Assembly (NCBI GenBank): GCA_022826945.1
Contig: JAJDTY010000080.1
Coordinates: 98,005 to 162,004, forward strand
Direction: 5' to 3'
Length of the DNA stretch: 64,000 nucleotides
Source: Candidatus Binatia bacterium
GTDB taxonomy: Bacteria > Desulfobacterota > Binatia > Bin18
The position numbers and the translations under genes are program-made. This document shows, piece after piece, positions 17,739 to 26,722 of the stretch (position 1 is its first letter; the number at the start of each line of letters is the position of its first letter). Under the pieces are notes generated by a model. That model did not search any database. It was given only the letters and a program-made list of their open reading frames with translations, and was not told the origin of the DNA.

Positions 17739-18128
17739 ATGCTATCCCATACGGAAAAACTTCGAGTTCGGTGGGTCGATACCGATGCGTCGGGTCGCAT
17801 TCATTACACGGCAGCGTTCCGGTATTTTGAGATAGCCGAGTGGGAATTGATGCGGCAGGCCGGGTTCCCGCTGTCCGACCACCGAAAAATATCAGGGCTG
17901 CCGCGGGTGAACGTCTCGGCAACATTTTATGCTCCCCTCTTTGTTGATGAGCCGATTGAGGTGAAAGTCTGGGTTGAGCGGATTGGAACCACCTCCATGA
18001 CCTTTGCCGGGGAGATCCACCGAGCTGGAGAGCGCTGCGTCAGTGGGTCGATCACCGCAGTTTTTGTGAATTCGCACGACCAGCCCCAGCCCATTCCCGA
18101 GGCCATTCGCCACGCTCTTGGGAGTTGA
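17739..18128 (+). CDS. Acyl-CoA thioesterase, 4-hydroxybenzoyl-CoA thioesterase/YbgC type
   Basis: A 129-residue hotdog-fold protein. The catalytic segment VRWVDTDASGRIHYTAAFRY has the Asp expected for the 4HBT/YbgC class. Such enzymes hydrolyse short-chain or aromatic acyl-CoA thioesters in the cytoplasm. It is single-domain and of normal length. It lies 80 bp after the M23 gene and 32 bp before rplU on the same strand, so it could feed into the ribosomal protein operon, but its function is unlikely to be related. Confidence 0.85.
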   Translation: MLSHTEKLRVRWVDTDASGRIHYTAAFRYFEIAEWELMRQAGFPLSDHRKISGLPRVNVSATFYAPLFVDEPIEVKVWVERIGTTSMTFAGEIHRAGERCVSGSITAVFVNSHDQPQPIPEAIRHALGS

Positions 18129-18160
18129 CAGAAAAAACACGCTCGCATAGGTAACGGGAG

Positions 18161-18481
18161 ATGTCATACGCAGTAATTCGTACGGGCGGAAAACAATATC
18201 GAGTGATGCAGGGCGAGTTCCTGCGAGTGGAGTCTCTACCGGGAGAGGTCGGGAATGATATTACGTTCCCTGAGGTGTTGCTCACCTCGGCTGAGGGCGC
18301 TGTCCAAATTGGCACCCCGCTTGTGCCCGGCGCTTCCGTGACGGCCCGCGTTGTTGAGCATGGGAAAGAGAAAAAGATCATTGTTTTTAAGAAGAAACGG
18401 CGCAAAGGATATCGGCGCAAACATGGCCATCGGCAGCACTTTACGGCCGTGCAGGTCAAATCGATCAACCTGGGAGGATAA
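18161..18481 (+). CDS. rplU: 50S ribosomal protein L21
   Basis: A 106-residue protein with the L21 N-terminus [15 protein letters not shown] and the basic C-terminal [16 protein letters not shown] segment that contacts 23S rRNA. The length is normal. A two-base gap separates it from rpmA, the conserved rplU-rpmA-obgE order. Confidence 0.97.
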   Translation: MSYAVIRTGGKQYRVMQGEFLRVESLPGEVGNDITFPEVLLTSAEGAVQIGTPLVPGASVTARVVEHGKEKKIIVFKKKRRKGYRRKHGHRQHFTAVQVKSINLGG

Positions 18482-18483
18482 AC

Positions 18484-18738
18484 ATGGCACATAAAAAAGG
18501 ACAAGGCTCCAGTCGGAATGGCCGAGACAGCCCAGGACAGCGCCGCGGCGTCAAGCTCTTTGCCGGACAATTTGCAAAAGCGGGAAACATTATTGTTCGT
18601 CAGCTCGGAACGCGTATCTACCCAGGGACCAATGTTGGCATGGGACGAGATTATACGCTGTTTGCCAAGACTGACGGGGTAATTCAGTTCGAACGTATGG
18701 GCAAGGCGCGCAAGCGGGTCTGCGTCCACCCGCAGTAA
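18484..18738 (+). CDS. rpmA: 50S ribosomal protein L27
   Basis: An 84-residue protein beginning [16 protein letters not shown], with the flexible basic N-terminal arm that reaches the peptidyl transferase centre, and the core [20 protein letters not shown]. There is no N-terminal extension of the Firmicutes type needing processing. A strong terminator-like hairpin follows 36 bp downstream. Confidence 0.97.
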   Translation: MAHKKGQGSSRNGRDSPGQRRGVKLFAGQFAKAGNIIVRQLGTRIYPGTNVGMGRDYTLFAKTDGVIQFERMGKARKRVCVHPQ

Positions 18739-18774
18739 TCTGTTCGACTGCACGCGCGAGCATCAAGTCATAGG

Positions 18775-18799
18775 AAAAGCCCCCCTCGGGGCTTTTTTT
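18775..18799 (+). terminator. Rho-independent terminator after rpmA
   Basis: AAAAGCCCC (18775-18783), loop CCTC, GGGGCTTTT (18788-18796) with the T-run continuing to 18799. The perfect 9-bp stem lies between rpmA and obgE, so the two are probably separately transcribed or attenuated. Confidence 0.85.
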
Positions 18800-18840
18800 A
18801 TTGGCCTTCTTCGATCCCCTATTCCTGATATACAGGAGCT

Positions 18841-19884
18841 ATGAACTTCGTTGACGAAGTGACTATGGCAGTAAAGGCCGGTGATGGCGGACGCGGCTGT
18901 GTCAGCTTTCTGCGCGAGAAGTTTCGGCCCTGGGGGGGACCGAATGGCGGCAATGGCGGCAATGGCGGAGACGTCATCCTGCGCGTCGACCCGCAACGCA
19001 ACACCCTGCTTGATCTCGCCCATCGGCATCATGCCAAAGCGGCACGGGGCGAACATGGACGGGGTAAGGATCAACACGGAAAAAACGCAAAGTCTCTCAT
19101 TCTTTCCGTCCCGGCTGGAACTATTGCGCGCGATATGGAGAGTGGAGAAATACTCGCCGACCTCCGAGCTGTCGGCCAACAGGTCGTGGTCGCCCACGGC
19201 GGCAAAGGTGGAAGGGGGAATGCCTCTTTCGCCACCTCTACCAATCGAGCCCCCCGGTTCGCCCAACCGGGATTGCCCGGAGAGACGCGGCAGCTCCAAC
19301 TGGAACTTCGCTTATTGGCTGATGTTGGCTTGGTGGGGTTTCCCAACGTCGGGAAGTCGACGCTGATCTCGGCTGTGTCGGCCGCCCGTCCGCGGGTGGC
19401 CGACTTTCCCTTTACGACCCTCGTTCCGCACCTCGGCGTTGTCCGCTATGGCGATGAGGGCTCATTTGTCATGGCTGACGTACCGGGACTCATTGAGGGG
19501 GCGCATGCCGGACATGGGCTGGGCGTGCGTTTTCTACGCCATCTCTCGCGGACTTCTATTCTGGTTCATCTTCTTGATATATCTGATCCGGCATGTGACC
19601 CGTATGCCGACTACCGCGTTATCAATCGTGAACTTGCTGCTTTTGAGAGTACTCTGGCTCGACGTCCGCAGATCGTGGCTGTCACAAAAGCTGACCTGCC
19701 GATCACCCGTGACCGGTTTCCTGAGGTGCGGGAAGTTTTTGCTCGGCATGAGAAAATATTACATCTCATCTCTGCTGTAACCGGGGAGGGGAAACAGGAA
19801 TTGGTGAGAGCAATTGCCCATCTGCTCGAACAGAGACAACACCGGATGGACGACGAAGGGGAGACCGAGGGTTCCTCACCATGA
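18841..19884 (+). CDS. obgE: GTPase ObgE/CgtA
   Basis: A 347-residue Obg GTPase. The glycine-rich Obg domain (1-158) begins MNFVDEVTMAVKAGDGG and contains GGNGGNGGDVILR. The G domain has GFPNVGKST (G1), FPFTTLVPHLG (switch I), DVPGLIEGAHAGHGLG (G3) and TKAD (G4). It binds the 50S subunit late in assembly. Its TGA overlaps the proB ATG (ATGA), so the two are translationally coupled. Confidence 0.96.
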   Translation: MNFVDEVTMAVKAGDGGRGCVSFLREKFRPWGGPNGGNGGNGGDVILRVDPQRNTLLDLAHRHHAKAARGEHGRGKDQHGKNAKSLILSVPAGTIARDMESGEILADLRAVGQQVVVAHGGKGGRGNASFATSTNRAPRFAQPGLPGETRQLQLELRLLADVGLVGFPNVGKSTLISAVSAARPRVADFPFTTLVPHLGVVRYGDEGSFVMADVPGLIEGAHAGHGLGVRFLRHLSRTSILVHLLDISDPACDPYADYRVINRELAAFESTLARRPQIVAVTKADLPITRDRFPEVREVFARHEKILHLISAVTGEGKQELVRAIAHLLEQRQHRMDDEGETEGSSP

Positions 19885-21026
19885 GTGGCTGCAATATCCA
19901 GCTCACGCATAAAGCGCGTATTCTTGAGAAGACGCGGCGTATTGTGGTGAAAGTCGGGAGCAGCGTGCTGTCCGATGGGGACGGTGTCTATGCTCCACGG
20001 GTTCGCCAACTCGCGACGATCCTTTCCGCCCTGCAGCAGGCGGAGGTGGTCTTAGTGACTTCGGGAGCTGTTGCGGCTGGAATGGGTGCACTCAATATGA
20101 AACAGCGCCCGCGGACGATACCGGCGAAGCAGGCGGCCGCGGCCATTGGGCAGATTACGCTCATGGCGTTGTACGAAGAATGTTTTTCGCGGTACGCCAT
20201 CCGGGTGGCGCAGATTCTTCTCACCCATGACGATCTGGCCAACCGGAGACGTTATTTGAACGCCAAGCACACCCTCCTGACTCTGATCGAATCCGGGGTC
20301 GTGCCCATTGTCAACGAGAATGACACGGTGGCGGTTGAAGAAATCCAGTTTGGCGACAACGATAATCTCTCTGCTCAAGTCGCCGTCCTTGTCGAGGCGG
20401 ACCTGTTGATCATATTGAGCGATGTTGCGGGCTTATACGAAACAGACCCACGCGTGGACCGGCACGCAAAACGTATTGCCTTGGTTGAGCGGTTTGACGA
20501 ACAATTGATGCAGCGGTGCGGGCAAGCTGGCCCGCTGGGCCGTGGCGGAATGACTTCCAAAATCGAAGCCACCCAAAAGGCAGCCCTGTCGGGTATCCCC
20601 TCCCTTCTCATAGACGGCCGGAGTAATGAGGAGCTCTATGCGGCTTTTGACCCGCAACGGGAAGTAGGCACGCTGTTTCTGCCAGTTTCGGATAGGATTG
20701 CGAGTCGGAAACACTGGATTGCCTACACGCTGAAACCGGCCGGCTCACTCCGTCTTGACGCTGGGGCGGCGGCGGCGATTCGACGGGATGGGAGGAGTCT
20801 GCTACCTGCCGGGGTACGTGGAGTACGCGGAAACTTTGAGGAAGGGGACTGTGTGACCTGTCTCGACGACGGCGGGGATGAATTTGCTCGGGGCCTAGTG
20901 AATTATAGCGCCGCAGCTCTGAGACAGATTCAAGGCGTACACACGAGTCGGATTGAACAGACCCTCGGCTATAAGGTGAGCGATGAGGTGATTCATCGCG
21001 ACGACTTGGCCTTGCTACAAGACTAG
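19881..21026 (+). CDS. proB: Glutamate 5-kinase
   Basis: A 381-residue enzyme. The amino-acid kinase domain (about 15-265) carries RRIVVKVGSSVLSDGDG, LVTSGAVAAGMGAL and VNENDTVAVEEIQFGDNDNL. The C-terminal PUA domain (about 285-370) includes GSLRLDAGAAAAIRRDGRSL. It phosphorylates glutamate, the first step of proline synthesis, and is usually inhibited by proline. The ATG overlaps the obgE stop; ATGAGTGGC gives a short extra N-terminus before the kinase fold. proA follows after 24 bp. Confidence 0.96.
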   Translation: MSGCNIQLTHKARILEKTRRIVVKVGSSVLSDGDGVYAPRVRQLATILSALQQAEVVLVTSGAVAAGMGALNMKQRPRTIPAKQAAAAIGQITLMALYEECFSRYAIRVAQILLTHDDLANRRRYLNAKHTLLTLIESGVVPIVNENDTVAVEEIQFGDNDNLSAQVAVLVEADLLIILSDVAGLYETDPRVDRHAKRIALVERFDEQLMQRCGQAGPLGRGGMTSKIEATQKAALSGIPSLLIDGRSNEELYAAFDPQREVGTLFLPVSDRIASRKHWIAYTLKPAGSLRLDAGAAAAIRRDGRSLLPAGVRGVRGNFEEGDCVTCLDDGGDEFARGLVNYSAAALRQIQGVHTSRIEQTLGYKVSDEVIHRDDLALLQD

Positions 21027-21050
21027 TACAGAGACACAAAGGAAGAGGCG

Positions 21051-22307
21051 ATGAGTCTTGAAAATATGGTGGTCGCATTGGCACAAACTGCAAAAAAAGC
21101 CGCCCGAATACTGGCAACAGTGCCAACACACACGAAGAATCAAGCGCTTCTTGCCGCCGCCCAGCAACTCCGGGATCAGACGGAAGCTTTGATTGCCGCC
21201 AATGCTCAGGACGTTGCTCGGGGAAAAGACAACGACTTATCTGCCGCTCTGCTCGATCGGCTAACGCTGAACCAAGCGCGTATAGAGGCCATGGCCACAG
21301 GGCTCGAAATTATGGTCGATCTACCGGACCCGATCGAGGAAACGGTCGCGACCTGGAAGCGACCAAATGGCCTGGAGATCAGTCAGGTCCGCGTCCCGCT
21401 CGGTGTTGTTGGAATTATTTACGAGTCGCGACCGAATGTCACGGCCGATGCCGCCGGCCTGTGTCTCAAGGCCGGCAATGCGGTTGTGCTGAAGGGAGGG
21501 TCGGAGGCGTTTACGACCAATAGTGCCATCGTTGATGTGCTGACCCGGGCCTTTGCCGAAGCGGGCTTGCCGGACGGGGCGGTTCAACTGGTCCGTTCGA
21601 CTGATCGACAGGCCGTCTCCTTTCTCCTCCAGCAAGACCGCTATATTGATGTTATTATTCCGCGCGGCGGAGAGGAATTAATCCGCGCTGTCACGCGCGC
21701 CTCCGCTATCCCGGTGATTCAGCATTTCTCCGGCGTGTGTCACACCTATGTCGATGCTGCGGCTGATATTGAAAAGGCGCACCAAGTGTGCCTGAACGCC
21801 AAAGCACAAAGACCGTGGGTGTGCAACGCTATGGAGAACCTGCTGGTGCATGAAACCGTTGCACCCCGCTTCCTCCCTGACTTTGTTGCGCGACTCGAAC
21901 AAGAGGGCGTCGAGGTGCGGGGCTGTGACCAGACGCGCCAGGTCGTCCCGCAGGTGGGCGTCGCGAATGAGACGGATTGGCAAACCGAGTATCTTGATAA
22001 AGTGCTCTCGGTCAAAGTAGTACGCTCACTTGATGAAGCGCTGGATTTTATTCATACCAATGGGTCAGGACTGGCCGACTGTATCGTGAGCGAAGATTAC
22101 TCACACGTCCGACGGTTTCTGCGTGAGGTCGACTCTGCGACGGTTTATGCAAACGCTTCAACGCGATTCACCGATGGCTTTGAGTTCGGATTCGGAGCTG
22201 AGGTCGGCATTTCGACGAACCGACTCCACGCCAGGGGGCCCATGGGCTTGCGTGAGCTGACAACCTATAAATATGTGGTCTACGGAGATGGCCAGATACG
22301 AGCATAA
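21051..22307 (+). CDS. proA: Glutamate-5-semialdehyde dehydrogenase
   Basis: A 418-residue gamma-glutamyl phosphate reductase. Motifs include GVVGIIYESRPNVTADAAGL, LKAGNAVVLKGGSEA, DVIIPRGGEEL, HFSGVCHTYVD and NAKAQRPWVCNAMENLLVH, whose Cys in the RPWVCNAMEN segment is the active-site thiol, and the C-terminal FGFGAEVGISTNRLHARGPM. It makes glutamate semialdehyde, which cyclises toward proline. It is paired with proB; a dispersed hairpin element starts 8 bp after its stop. Confidence 0.96.
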   Translation: MSLENMVVALAQTAKKAARILATVPTHTKNQALLAAAQQLRDQTEALIAANAQDVARGKDNDLSAALLDRLTLNQARIEAMATGLEIMVDLPDPIEETVATWKRPNGLEISQVRVPLGVVGIIYESRPNVTADAAGLCLKAGNAVVLKGGSEAFTTNSAIVDVLTRAFAEAGLPDGAVQLVRSTDRQAVSFLLQQDRYIDVIIPRGGEELIRAVTRASAIPVIQHFSGVCHTYVDAAADIEKAHQVCLNAKAQRPWVCNAMENLLVHETVAPRFLPDFVARLEQEGVEVRGCDQTRQVVPQVGVANETDWQTEYLDKVLSVKVVRSLDEALDFIHTNGSGLADCIVSEDYSHVRRFLREVDSATVYANASTRFTDGFEFGFGAEVGISTNRLHARGPMGLRELTTYKYVVYGDGQIRA

Positions 22308-22315
22308 CAGACGAA

Positions 22316-22369
22316 AAAGAGTCACCGAGCCAACTGCTTTATCTGAGTTGGAGGGCCCGTTGATCCTTT
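22316..22369 (+). repeat. Dispersed hairpin element, copy A
   Basis: This 54-bp element between proA and nadD has ends AAAGAGTCACCGAGCC and GGCCCGTTGATCCTTT that pair imperfectly, with inner arms CCAACT / AGTTGG around GCTTTATCTG. The same ends and core recur at 25032, 29778, 44910 and 56632. The GCTTTATCTG core is on the + strand. It is the most degenerate of the five. Confidence 0.65.
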
Positions 22370-22382
22370 CAGACTCTTGCGT

Positions 22383-23051
22383 ATGAAAGTCGGGCTGTTC
22401 GGCGGAACGTTTAACCCCATCCACTTGGGTCATTTACGCAGTGCGGAAGAAGTCTGCGCGGCGTTTACGCTTGACCGCATCTACTTCATTCCTTCTGCTT
22501 CTCCTCCGCACAAGCGCACAACGGATATCGCCCCGGCCCACCATCGCTACAATATGGTGGAGCGGGCAGTTGCCGCCAACCCTGCTTTCCTTGCCTCTCG
22601 TACTGAACTCGACCGCGCCGGTCCCTCGTTTTCGATTGATACGATACGTGCCTTTCGGACGAGGGAAACATTGACCTCTCTCGCCTTTCTCATCGGGATG
22701 GATGCGTTCTGTGAGATAGAGACGTGGAAGGACTACCTGGAGATTCCCAGCCTATGCGACCTGATTGTCACCTCGCGCCCTGGGGTTCCTACTCCACCGT
22801 CCGACCAACTCCTTCCCGTTGCTCTGCGGCCCGCCTTTTGGTATGATCCGGCTCGGCAGAGATACCAGCACGAATCAGGGCATACATTGACGCTCTATAC
22901 ACTGAACGGTCTTCATATTTCGGCCTCCAGCATCCGTGACAACCTGCGCGTTGGTCGGTCTACACTCCATCAGCTCCCGCCTGCCGTGGCGGACTATATC
23001 GTGACTCACGCCCTCTATCGTACCCAAGAGGCTCTTTCCCTTGAAGGCTGA
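22383..23051 (+). CDS. nadD: Nicotinate-nucleotide adenylyltransferase
   Basis: A 222-residue nucleotidyltransferase. It has the N-terminal GLFGGTFNPIHLGHLRSAEE (HxGH-type motif), IGMDAFCEIETWKDY and the C-terminal HISASSIRDNL (ISSTxIR-type). It adenylates nicotinate mononucleotide in NAD synthesis. ATG 22383 gives the standard start; a TTG 6 bp upstream is less likely. It overlaps rsfS by 11 bp, a common nadD-rsfS arrangement. Confidence 0.95.
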   Translation: MKVGLFGGTFNPIHLGHLRSAEEVCAAFTLDRIYFIPSASPPHKRTTDIAPAHHRYNMVERAVAANPAFLASRTELDRAGPSFSIDTIRAFRTRETLTSLAFLIGMDAFCEIETWKDYLEIPSLCDLIVTSRPGVPTPPSDQLLPVALRPAFWYDPARQRYQHESGHTLTLYTLNGLHISASSIRDNLRVGRSTLHQLPPAVADYIVTHALYRTQEALSLEG

Positions 23052-23436
23052 CGACAGCTGGCAAAAAGCTCTACGGTGCGCGCAATCCGCGCTGGACAAA
23101 AAGGCCTACGACCTGGTTGTCCTTGACGTCGAAGCGTTGACGTCTGTTGCCTCTTATTTTGTGATTTGTACCGGGCGGTCGGACATTCAGGTGCAGACGA
23201 TCAGCCAAGCGATTGAGGAGGCCCTCCGGCGGGAAGGTCATCGCCCCTTAGCCCTTGAAGGCGTTTCGCACGGACAATGGGTCCTGATGGATTTTGGGGA
23301 TGTTATTGTCCATATTTTCTATGAAACAGTCCGAGAATTTTACAATCTTGAAGGACTCTGGGCCAAGGCTCCACGCTGTACGCTGCCCGAACCCTACTCG
23401 ACGCAAGCCATGGACCTTCGGCTCGAAACCGGCTAG
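23041..23436 (+). CDS. rsfS: Ribosomal silencing factor RsfS
   Basis: A 131-residue DUF143/RsfS protein with KKAYDLVVLDVEALTSVASYF, VICTGRSDIQVQTIS, GQWVLMDFGDVIVHIF and REFYNLEGLW. It binds L14 and prevents subunit joining in starvation. The start is a TTG at 23041 inside the end of nadD, giving a normal length; no ATG is available in the right place. Confidence 0.93.
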   Translation: MKADDSWQKALRCAQSALDKKAYDLVVLDVEALTSVASYFVICTGRSDIQVQTISQAIEEALRREGHRPLALEGVSHGQWVLMDFGDVIVHIFYETVREFYNLEGLWAKAPRCTLPEPYSTQAMDLRLETG

Positions 23437-23542
23437 CAGCCTTCCCCTAGTGCCGAGAAAATTCGCCTTCTCTTTCTTTCCATACGCCTTTCCCCTTATA
23501 CTAGAGGCCGGAACCAGTGAGAGAGCCTCGGTGGGGAATGCT

Positions 23543-23947
23543 ATGGGTCGAACGGCTTCTGCTCAAGAGATTCTATATTACGGCAGTACCCCTAAACACC
23601 AGTATTGGGAGAACGAAAAACAGACGTTGCGTCTCGTCCGCGACCGATCCGCCTCCGTCTGGCGAGCGTATCACAAGCAAAACGGCCGGTATCGCCCTTT
23701 GCTCGTGAAGTCCCGCTCCTCGGCAGGACTCCGAAAAGGAAAACGGAAATCGGCACCGCTGACGGGCAGAAGCGCTGAAGAAGTCGTGGCTAATATCAAG
23801 CGTGACTATCAGCTGCGGTTGGTGCTTGAGCAACGACTGCGTCGCTGGATGGACAAGTCGTCAGGAAAGCGTGTTCTAGCCTTTCTCGACCCCAACCAGG
23901 GAGGTGCGCCAGCGATGACAGACCCAGGCACGTATAATGCCCAATAA
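23543..23947 (+). CDS. Hypothetical basic protein
   Basis: A 134-residue frame starting MGRTASAQEILYYGST, rich in Arg/Lys, with a GLRKGKRKS patch and RLRRWMDKS. I recognise no domain. The same frame is open upstream through rsfS, but ATG 23543 after GGTGGGG is the sensible start. It lies 106 bp after rsfS on the same strand and converges on fabH. It looks like coding sequence by composition but could be lineage-specific. Confidence 0.55.
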   Translation: MGRTASAQEILYYGSTPKHQYWENEKQTLRLVRDRSASVWRAYHKQNGRYRPLLVKSRSSAGLRKGKRKSAPLTGRSAEEVVANIKRDYQLRLVLEQRLRRWMDKSSGKRVLAFLDPNQGGAPAMTDPGTYNAQ

Positions 23948-24021
23948 TACCAGCTCCCCTTCTCTCGCAACAGGAAAGTCTTGAAAAGTCGATTGCTTAA
24001 TCAACCCGCGTCGGCACGATC

Positions 24022-24996
24022 CTACCAGCGTGCAACCGACGCCCCCCAGGTGAGTCCGCCCCCACAGCCGTTGAGTACGACAATATCGTCCGTATGGACC
24101 TTGCCTCCCCGAACAGCCTCATCCAGCGCTATCGGAATGGAAGCGGCAGAGGTGTTTCCAAAGCGGTCTACATTGCAGTGTACTTTGTCCATGCTTGCCC
24201 CCAGGCGGTCGGCCACCGCTTGGATAATGCGTAAATTCGCCTGATGGGGGACCATCAGCTTGATATCTTCCGGAGCCAGACCGGCTTTTTCGAGGGCCTT
24301 TTTTGTCACGTCGGACAAGGCACGAACGGCAACCTTGAACAGTTCGGGGCCTTTCATCTGAATCCCCCAGTCCGGCTCCTGTTCCCCGGCTTGATCAAAC
24401 GTTTGCCGCAGACCGGACCGAACGTGGAGCAGCGGCCATAGGGCTCCGCTGGACTCGACGACCGTGCTGAGCAGGCCTTGATCGTTTTGCTGATTTTCTA
24501 ATACGACGGCCCCGGCGCCATCACCGAACAGCACGCAGGTCGTCCGGTCTCCCCAATTGACCATAGAGCTCAGGGCATCCGCGCCAACCAGCAGGATACG
24601 GTTATACTCGCCGCTTTTGAGATAACTATGGGCAACCGACATGCCGTACACAAATCCCGCACAGGCTGCCGCAACATCAAAGGCGGGAATATTATCCACG
24701 CCAAGGCGTGTTTGGAGTAAGCAGGCAGTGGAAGGAAAGGCATACTCCCCAGAGACCGTGGCGATCAGAATCACATCCAAGTCCTGCGCGGACAGGCCCG
24801 CCGCCTTGAGCGCCGTTTCGCTCGCCGTGTGAATGAGGTCGAGCAAGGCCTCATCCTTTTGGATGACCCGCCGTTCCTGTATGCCGGTTCGGGTGACGAT
24901 CCATTTATGATTAGTGTCAACCCGTTGAGCCAGATCATTATTGGTGAGACAGGTCGAAGGGACGGCGGAACCCGTGCCGATAATACGTGCGCCCAT
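24022..24996 (-). CDS. fabH: Beta-ketoacyl-ACP synthase III
   Basis: A 324-residue thiolase-fold enzyme starting MGARIIGTGSAVPSTCLTN. The catalytic triad is visible as C112 (DVAAACAGFVYG), H251 (VPHQANLRI) and N281 (NRFGNTSAASIP), spaced as in E. coli FabH. It condenses acetyl-CoA, or another primer, with malonyl-ACP to start fatty acid synthesis. It lies downstream of fabF on the same strand, separated by 176 bp that contain a hairpin element. Confidence 0.95.
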   Translation of the reverse strand: MGARIIGTGSAVPSTCLTNNDLAQRVDTNHKWIVTRTGIQERRVIQKDEALLDLIHTASETALKAAGLSAQDLDVILIATVSGEYAFPSTACLLQTRLGVDNIPAFDVAAACAGFVYGMSVAHSYLKSGEYNRILLVGADALSSMVNWGDRTTCVLFGDGAGAVVLENQQNDQGLLSTVVESSGALWPLLHVRSGLRQTFDQAGEQEPDWGIQMKGPELFKVAVRALSDVTKKALEKAGLAPEDIKLMVPHQANLRIIQAVADRLGASMDKVHCNVDRFGNTSAASIPIALDEAVRGGKVHTDDIVVLNGCGGGLTWGASVARW

Positions 24997-25031
24997 GCGC
25001 TACCTCTTTAATCCTTCTTGCCCAGCGAGAG

Positions 25032-25085
25032 AAAGAGTCAACGGGCCGACGGCTTTGTCTGATTGGGAGGGCACGTTTACTCTTT
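25032..25085 (+). repeat. Dispersed hairpin element, copy B
   Basis: AAAGAGTCAACGGGCC (25032-25047) pairs with GGCACGTTTACTCTTT (25070-25085) at 14 of 16 positions around a core containing GGCTTTGTCTGATTGGGA. It lies in the fabF-fabH spacer. The core is on the + strand, opposite to the flanking genes. Confidence 0.8.
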
Positions 25086-25172
25086 CAGGCCAATCACTAC
25101 GTTGCATACTGTTTCGCTCAGGGCAGGTTGATTGTTTCGGTCCCAGTGTTCTCGTTGCTCTAACCGCCCGTT

Positions 25173-26450
25173 CTACTGGTTCGTGCTCTGCCCGTTTTGA
25201 TCGTTGTCCCATTTGCGAAAGACGAGACAGGCGTTGGTTCCCCCAAAGCCGAAGGAATTGGATAAGACGGCCTGGACTGGTGCCGAGCGGGCCTTGTTAG
25301 GCACATAGTCCAAATCGCACTCCGGGTCAGGTTCCTCATAGTTAATGGTTGGCGGTATGATCTGATGATGGAGCGCCAAAGCGGAATAGACGGCTTCGAC
25401 GCCACCAGCCGCCCCAAGTAAGTGGCCGGTCATGGACTTGGTTGAACTGATAGCGAGCTTGGCGGCGTGTTCGCCAAAGACTCTTTTTAGAGCCAAGGTC
25501 TCGGTCGCGTCGTTATACGGTGTTGAAGTCCCGTGCGCGTTGACGTAATCGATCTCGGTCGGATCAAGCCCACTACTCCGTAGGGCCATCCGCATGCACC
25601 GGACTGCGCCTTCACCTTCGGGCGAGGGCGCGGTGATATGATGCGCGTCTCCATTGGCACCGTAGCCGACCACTTCGGCGTAGATGGTTGCCCCATGACT
25701 CTTTGCGAATTCGAGTTCCTCCAATACAACGATACCGGCGCCCTCGGCCATGACAAAGCCGTCACGATTCTTGTCAAATGGACGGCTGGCCTCCTCGGGT
25801 ACCTCGTTCCGTGTCGAGACTGCCCGCATGGCAATAAAGCCGCCCAGCCCTAACGGGGTCAGCGCGGCCTCTGCTCCCCCAGCAATAACCGCGTCTTGGT
25901 CGCCCAGCCGAATGGCCCGGTACGCTTCCCCAATGGCATGCGCACCAGAAGAGCAGGCGCTCGTTGGCGTATAATTAATGCCTTTTGCTCCATAGCGAAT
26001 AGAGATTTGGCCGGGTGCCAGGTTACTCAACAGTTTGGGGATAAAAAAAGGAGAAACGCGCTTGAGCCGGGTATCGAGAAAGAGCAGATGATTCTCCTCA
26101 ATACTGGTCAGCCCACCAATCCCCACCCCAATAATACACCCTACCAGATCCTCATTATCCGGCGTGATTGGGACTCTAGCCTCATCCATTGCCATCTGGG
26201 CCGCAGCCACACTGTACTGGATGAAGAGGTCCATTTTTTTGACCTCTTTCTTCTCGATAAAATCGGTCGGTGTGAAGTCGGCGACCTCGCCAGCGATCCG
26301 CGTGGGAAAGTCTGAAACATCAAAGCGGGTTAAAGGTCCGACTCCAGAGCGGCCTTCAAGCAGTGCTTGCCAGTTTTTCTCCACTCCAGTGCCCAGTGGA
26401 GTGACCGCCCCTAGCCCAGTAATAACGACACGACGTTGCCCGTCTTGCAT
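25173..26450 (-). CDS. fabF: Beta-ketoacyl-ACP synthase II
   Basis: A 425-residue KAS II. Motifs are [20 protein letters not shown], the nucleophile C166 ([14 protein letters not shown]), [13 protein letters not shown] and [16 protein letters not shown], supplying the two catalytic His, and [13 protein letters not shown]. It elongates acyl-ACP with malonyl-ACP. No acyl carrier protein gene lies directly upstream, unlike the usual fabG-acpP-fabF order; the upstream neighbour is a divergent hydrolase. Confidence 0.95.
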   Translation of the reverse strand: MQDGQRRVVITGLGAVTPLGTGVEKNWQALLEGRSGVGPLTRFDVSDFPTRIAGEVADFTPTDFIEKKEVKKMDLFIQYSVAAAQMAMDEARVPITPDNEDLVGCIIGVGIGGLTSIEENHLLFLDTRLKRVSPFFIPKLLSNLAPGQISIRYGAKGINYTPTSACSSGAHAIGEAYRAIRLGDQDAVIAGGAEAALTPLGLGGFIAMRAVSTRNEVPEEASRPFDKNRDGFVMAEGAGIVVLEELEFAKSHGATIYAEVVGYGANGDAHHITAPSPEGEGAVRCMRMALRSSGLDPTEIDYVNAHGTSTPYNDATETLALKRVFGEHAAKLAISSTKSMTGHLLGAAGGVEAVYSALALHHQIIPPTINYEEPDPECDLDYVPNKARSAPVQAVLSNSFGFGGTNACLVFRKWDNDQNGQSTNQ

Positions 26451-26644
26451 AATATCCTGCCTTACAAACTACTGATGCCAGCATCCCACCGTCCCAAAGG
26501 TGGACCCAATAGTTTTCTACCAGCGCCTCTCCGTTCCCCCAGAAACTCTGTTCAGGCCGTGTATCTTAAAGATTCCGAGAAATCCCTGCAACCGGCGTAG
26601 CCCTCTCATGTCGGCTCCAGACCGGCAAGGCGAGTACTAAAGGG

Positions 26645-26667
26645 AGTCCTTTTTCTAACAGAGGACT
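26645..26667. promoter_or_regulatory. Small inverted repeat in divergent promoter region
   Basis: AGTCCT (26645-26650) / AGGACT (26662-26667) lies 56 bp before the phosphonoacetate hydrolase-like gene in its 272-bp divergent gap with fabF. It could be an operator or a 5' UTR hairpin; the evidence is weak. Confidence 0.25.
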
Positions 26668-26722
26668 GCTATACGGAGTGTTCGAGGAGACAATACCCCG
26701 ATCAGGAGGAGCTGGCAGACGT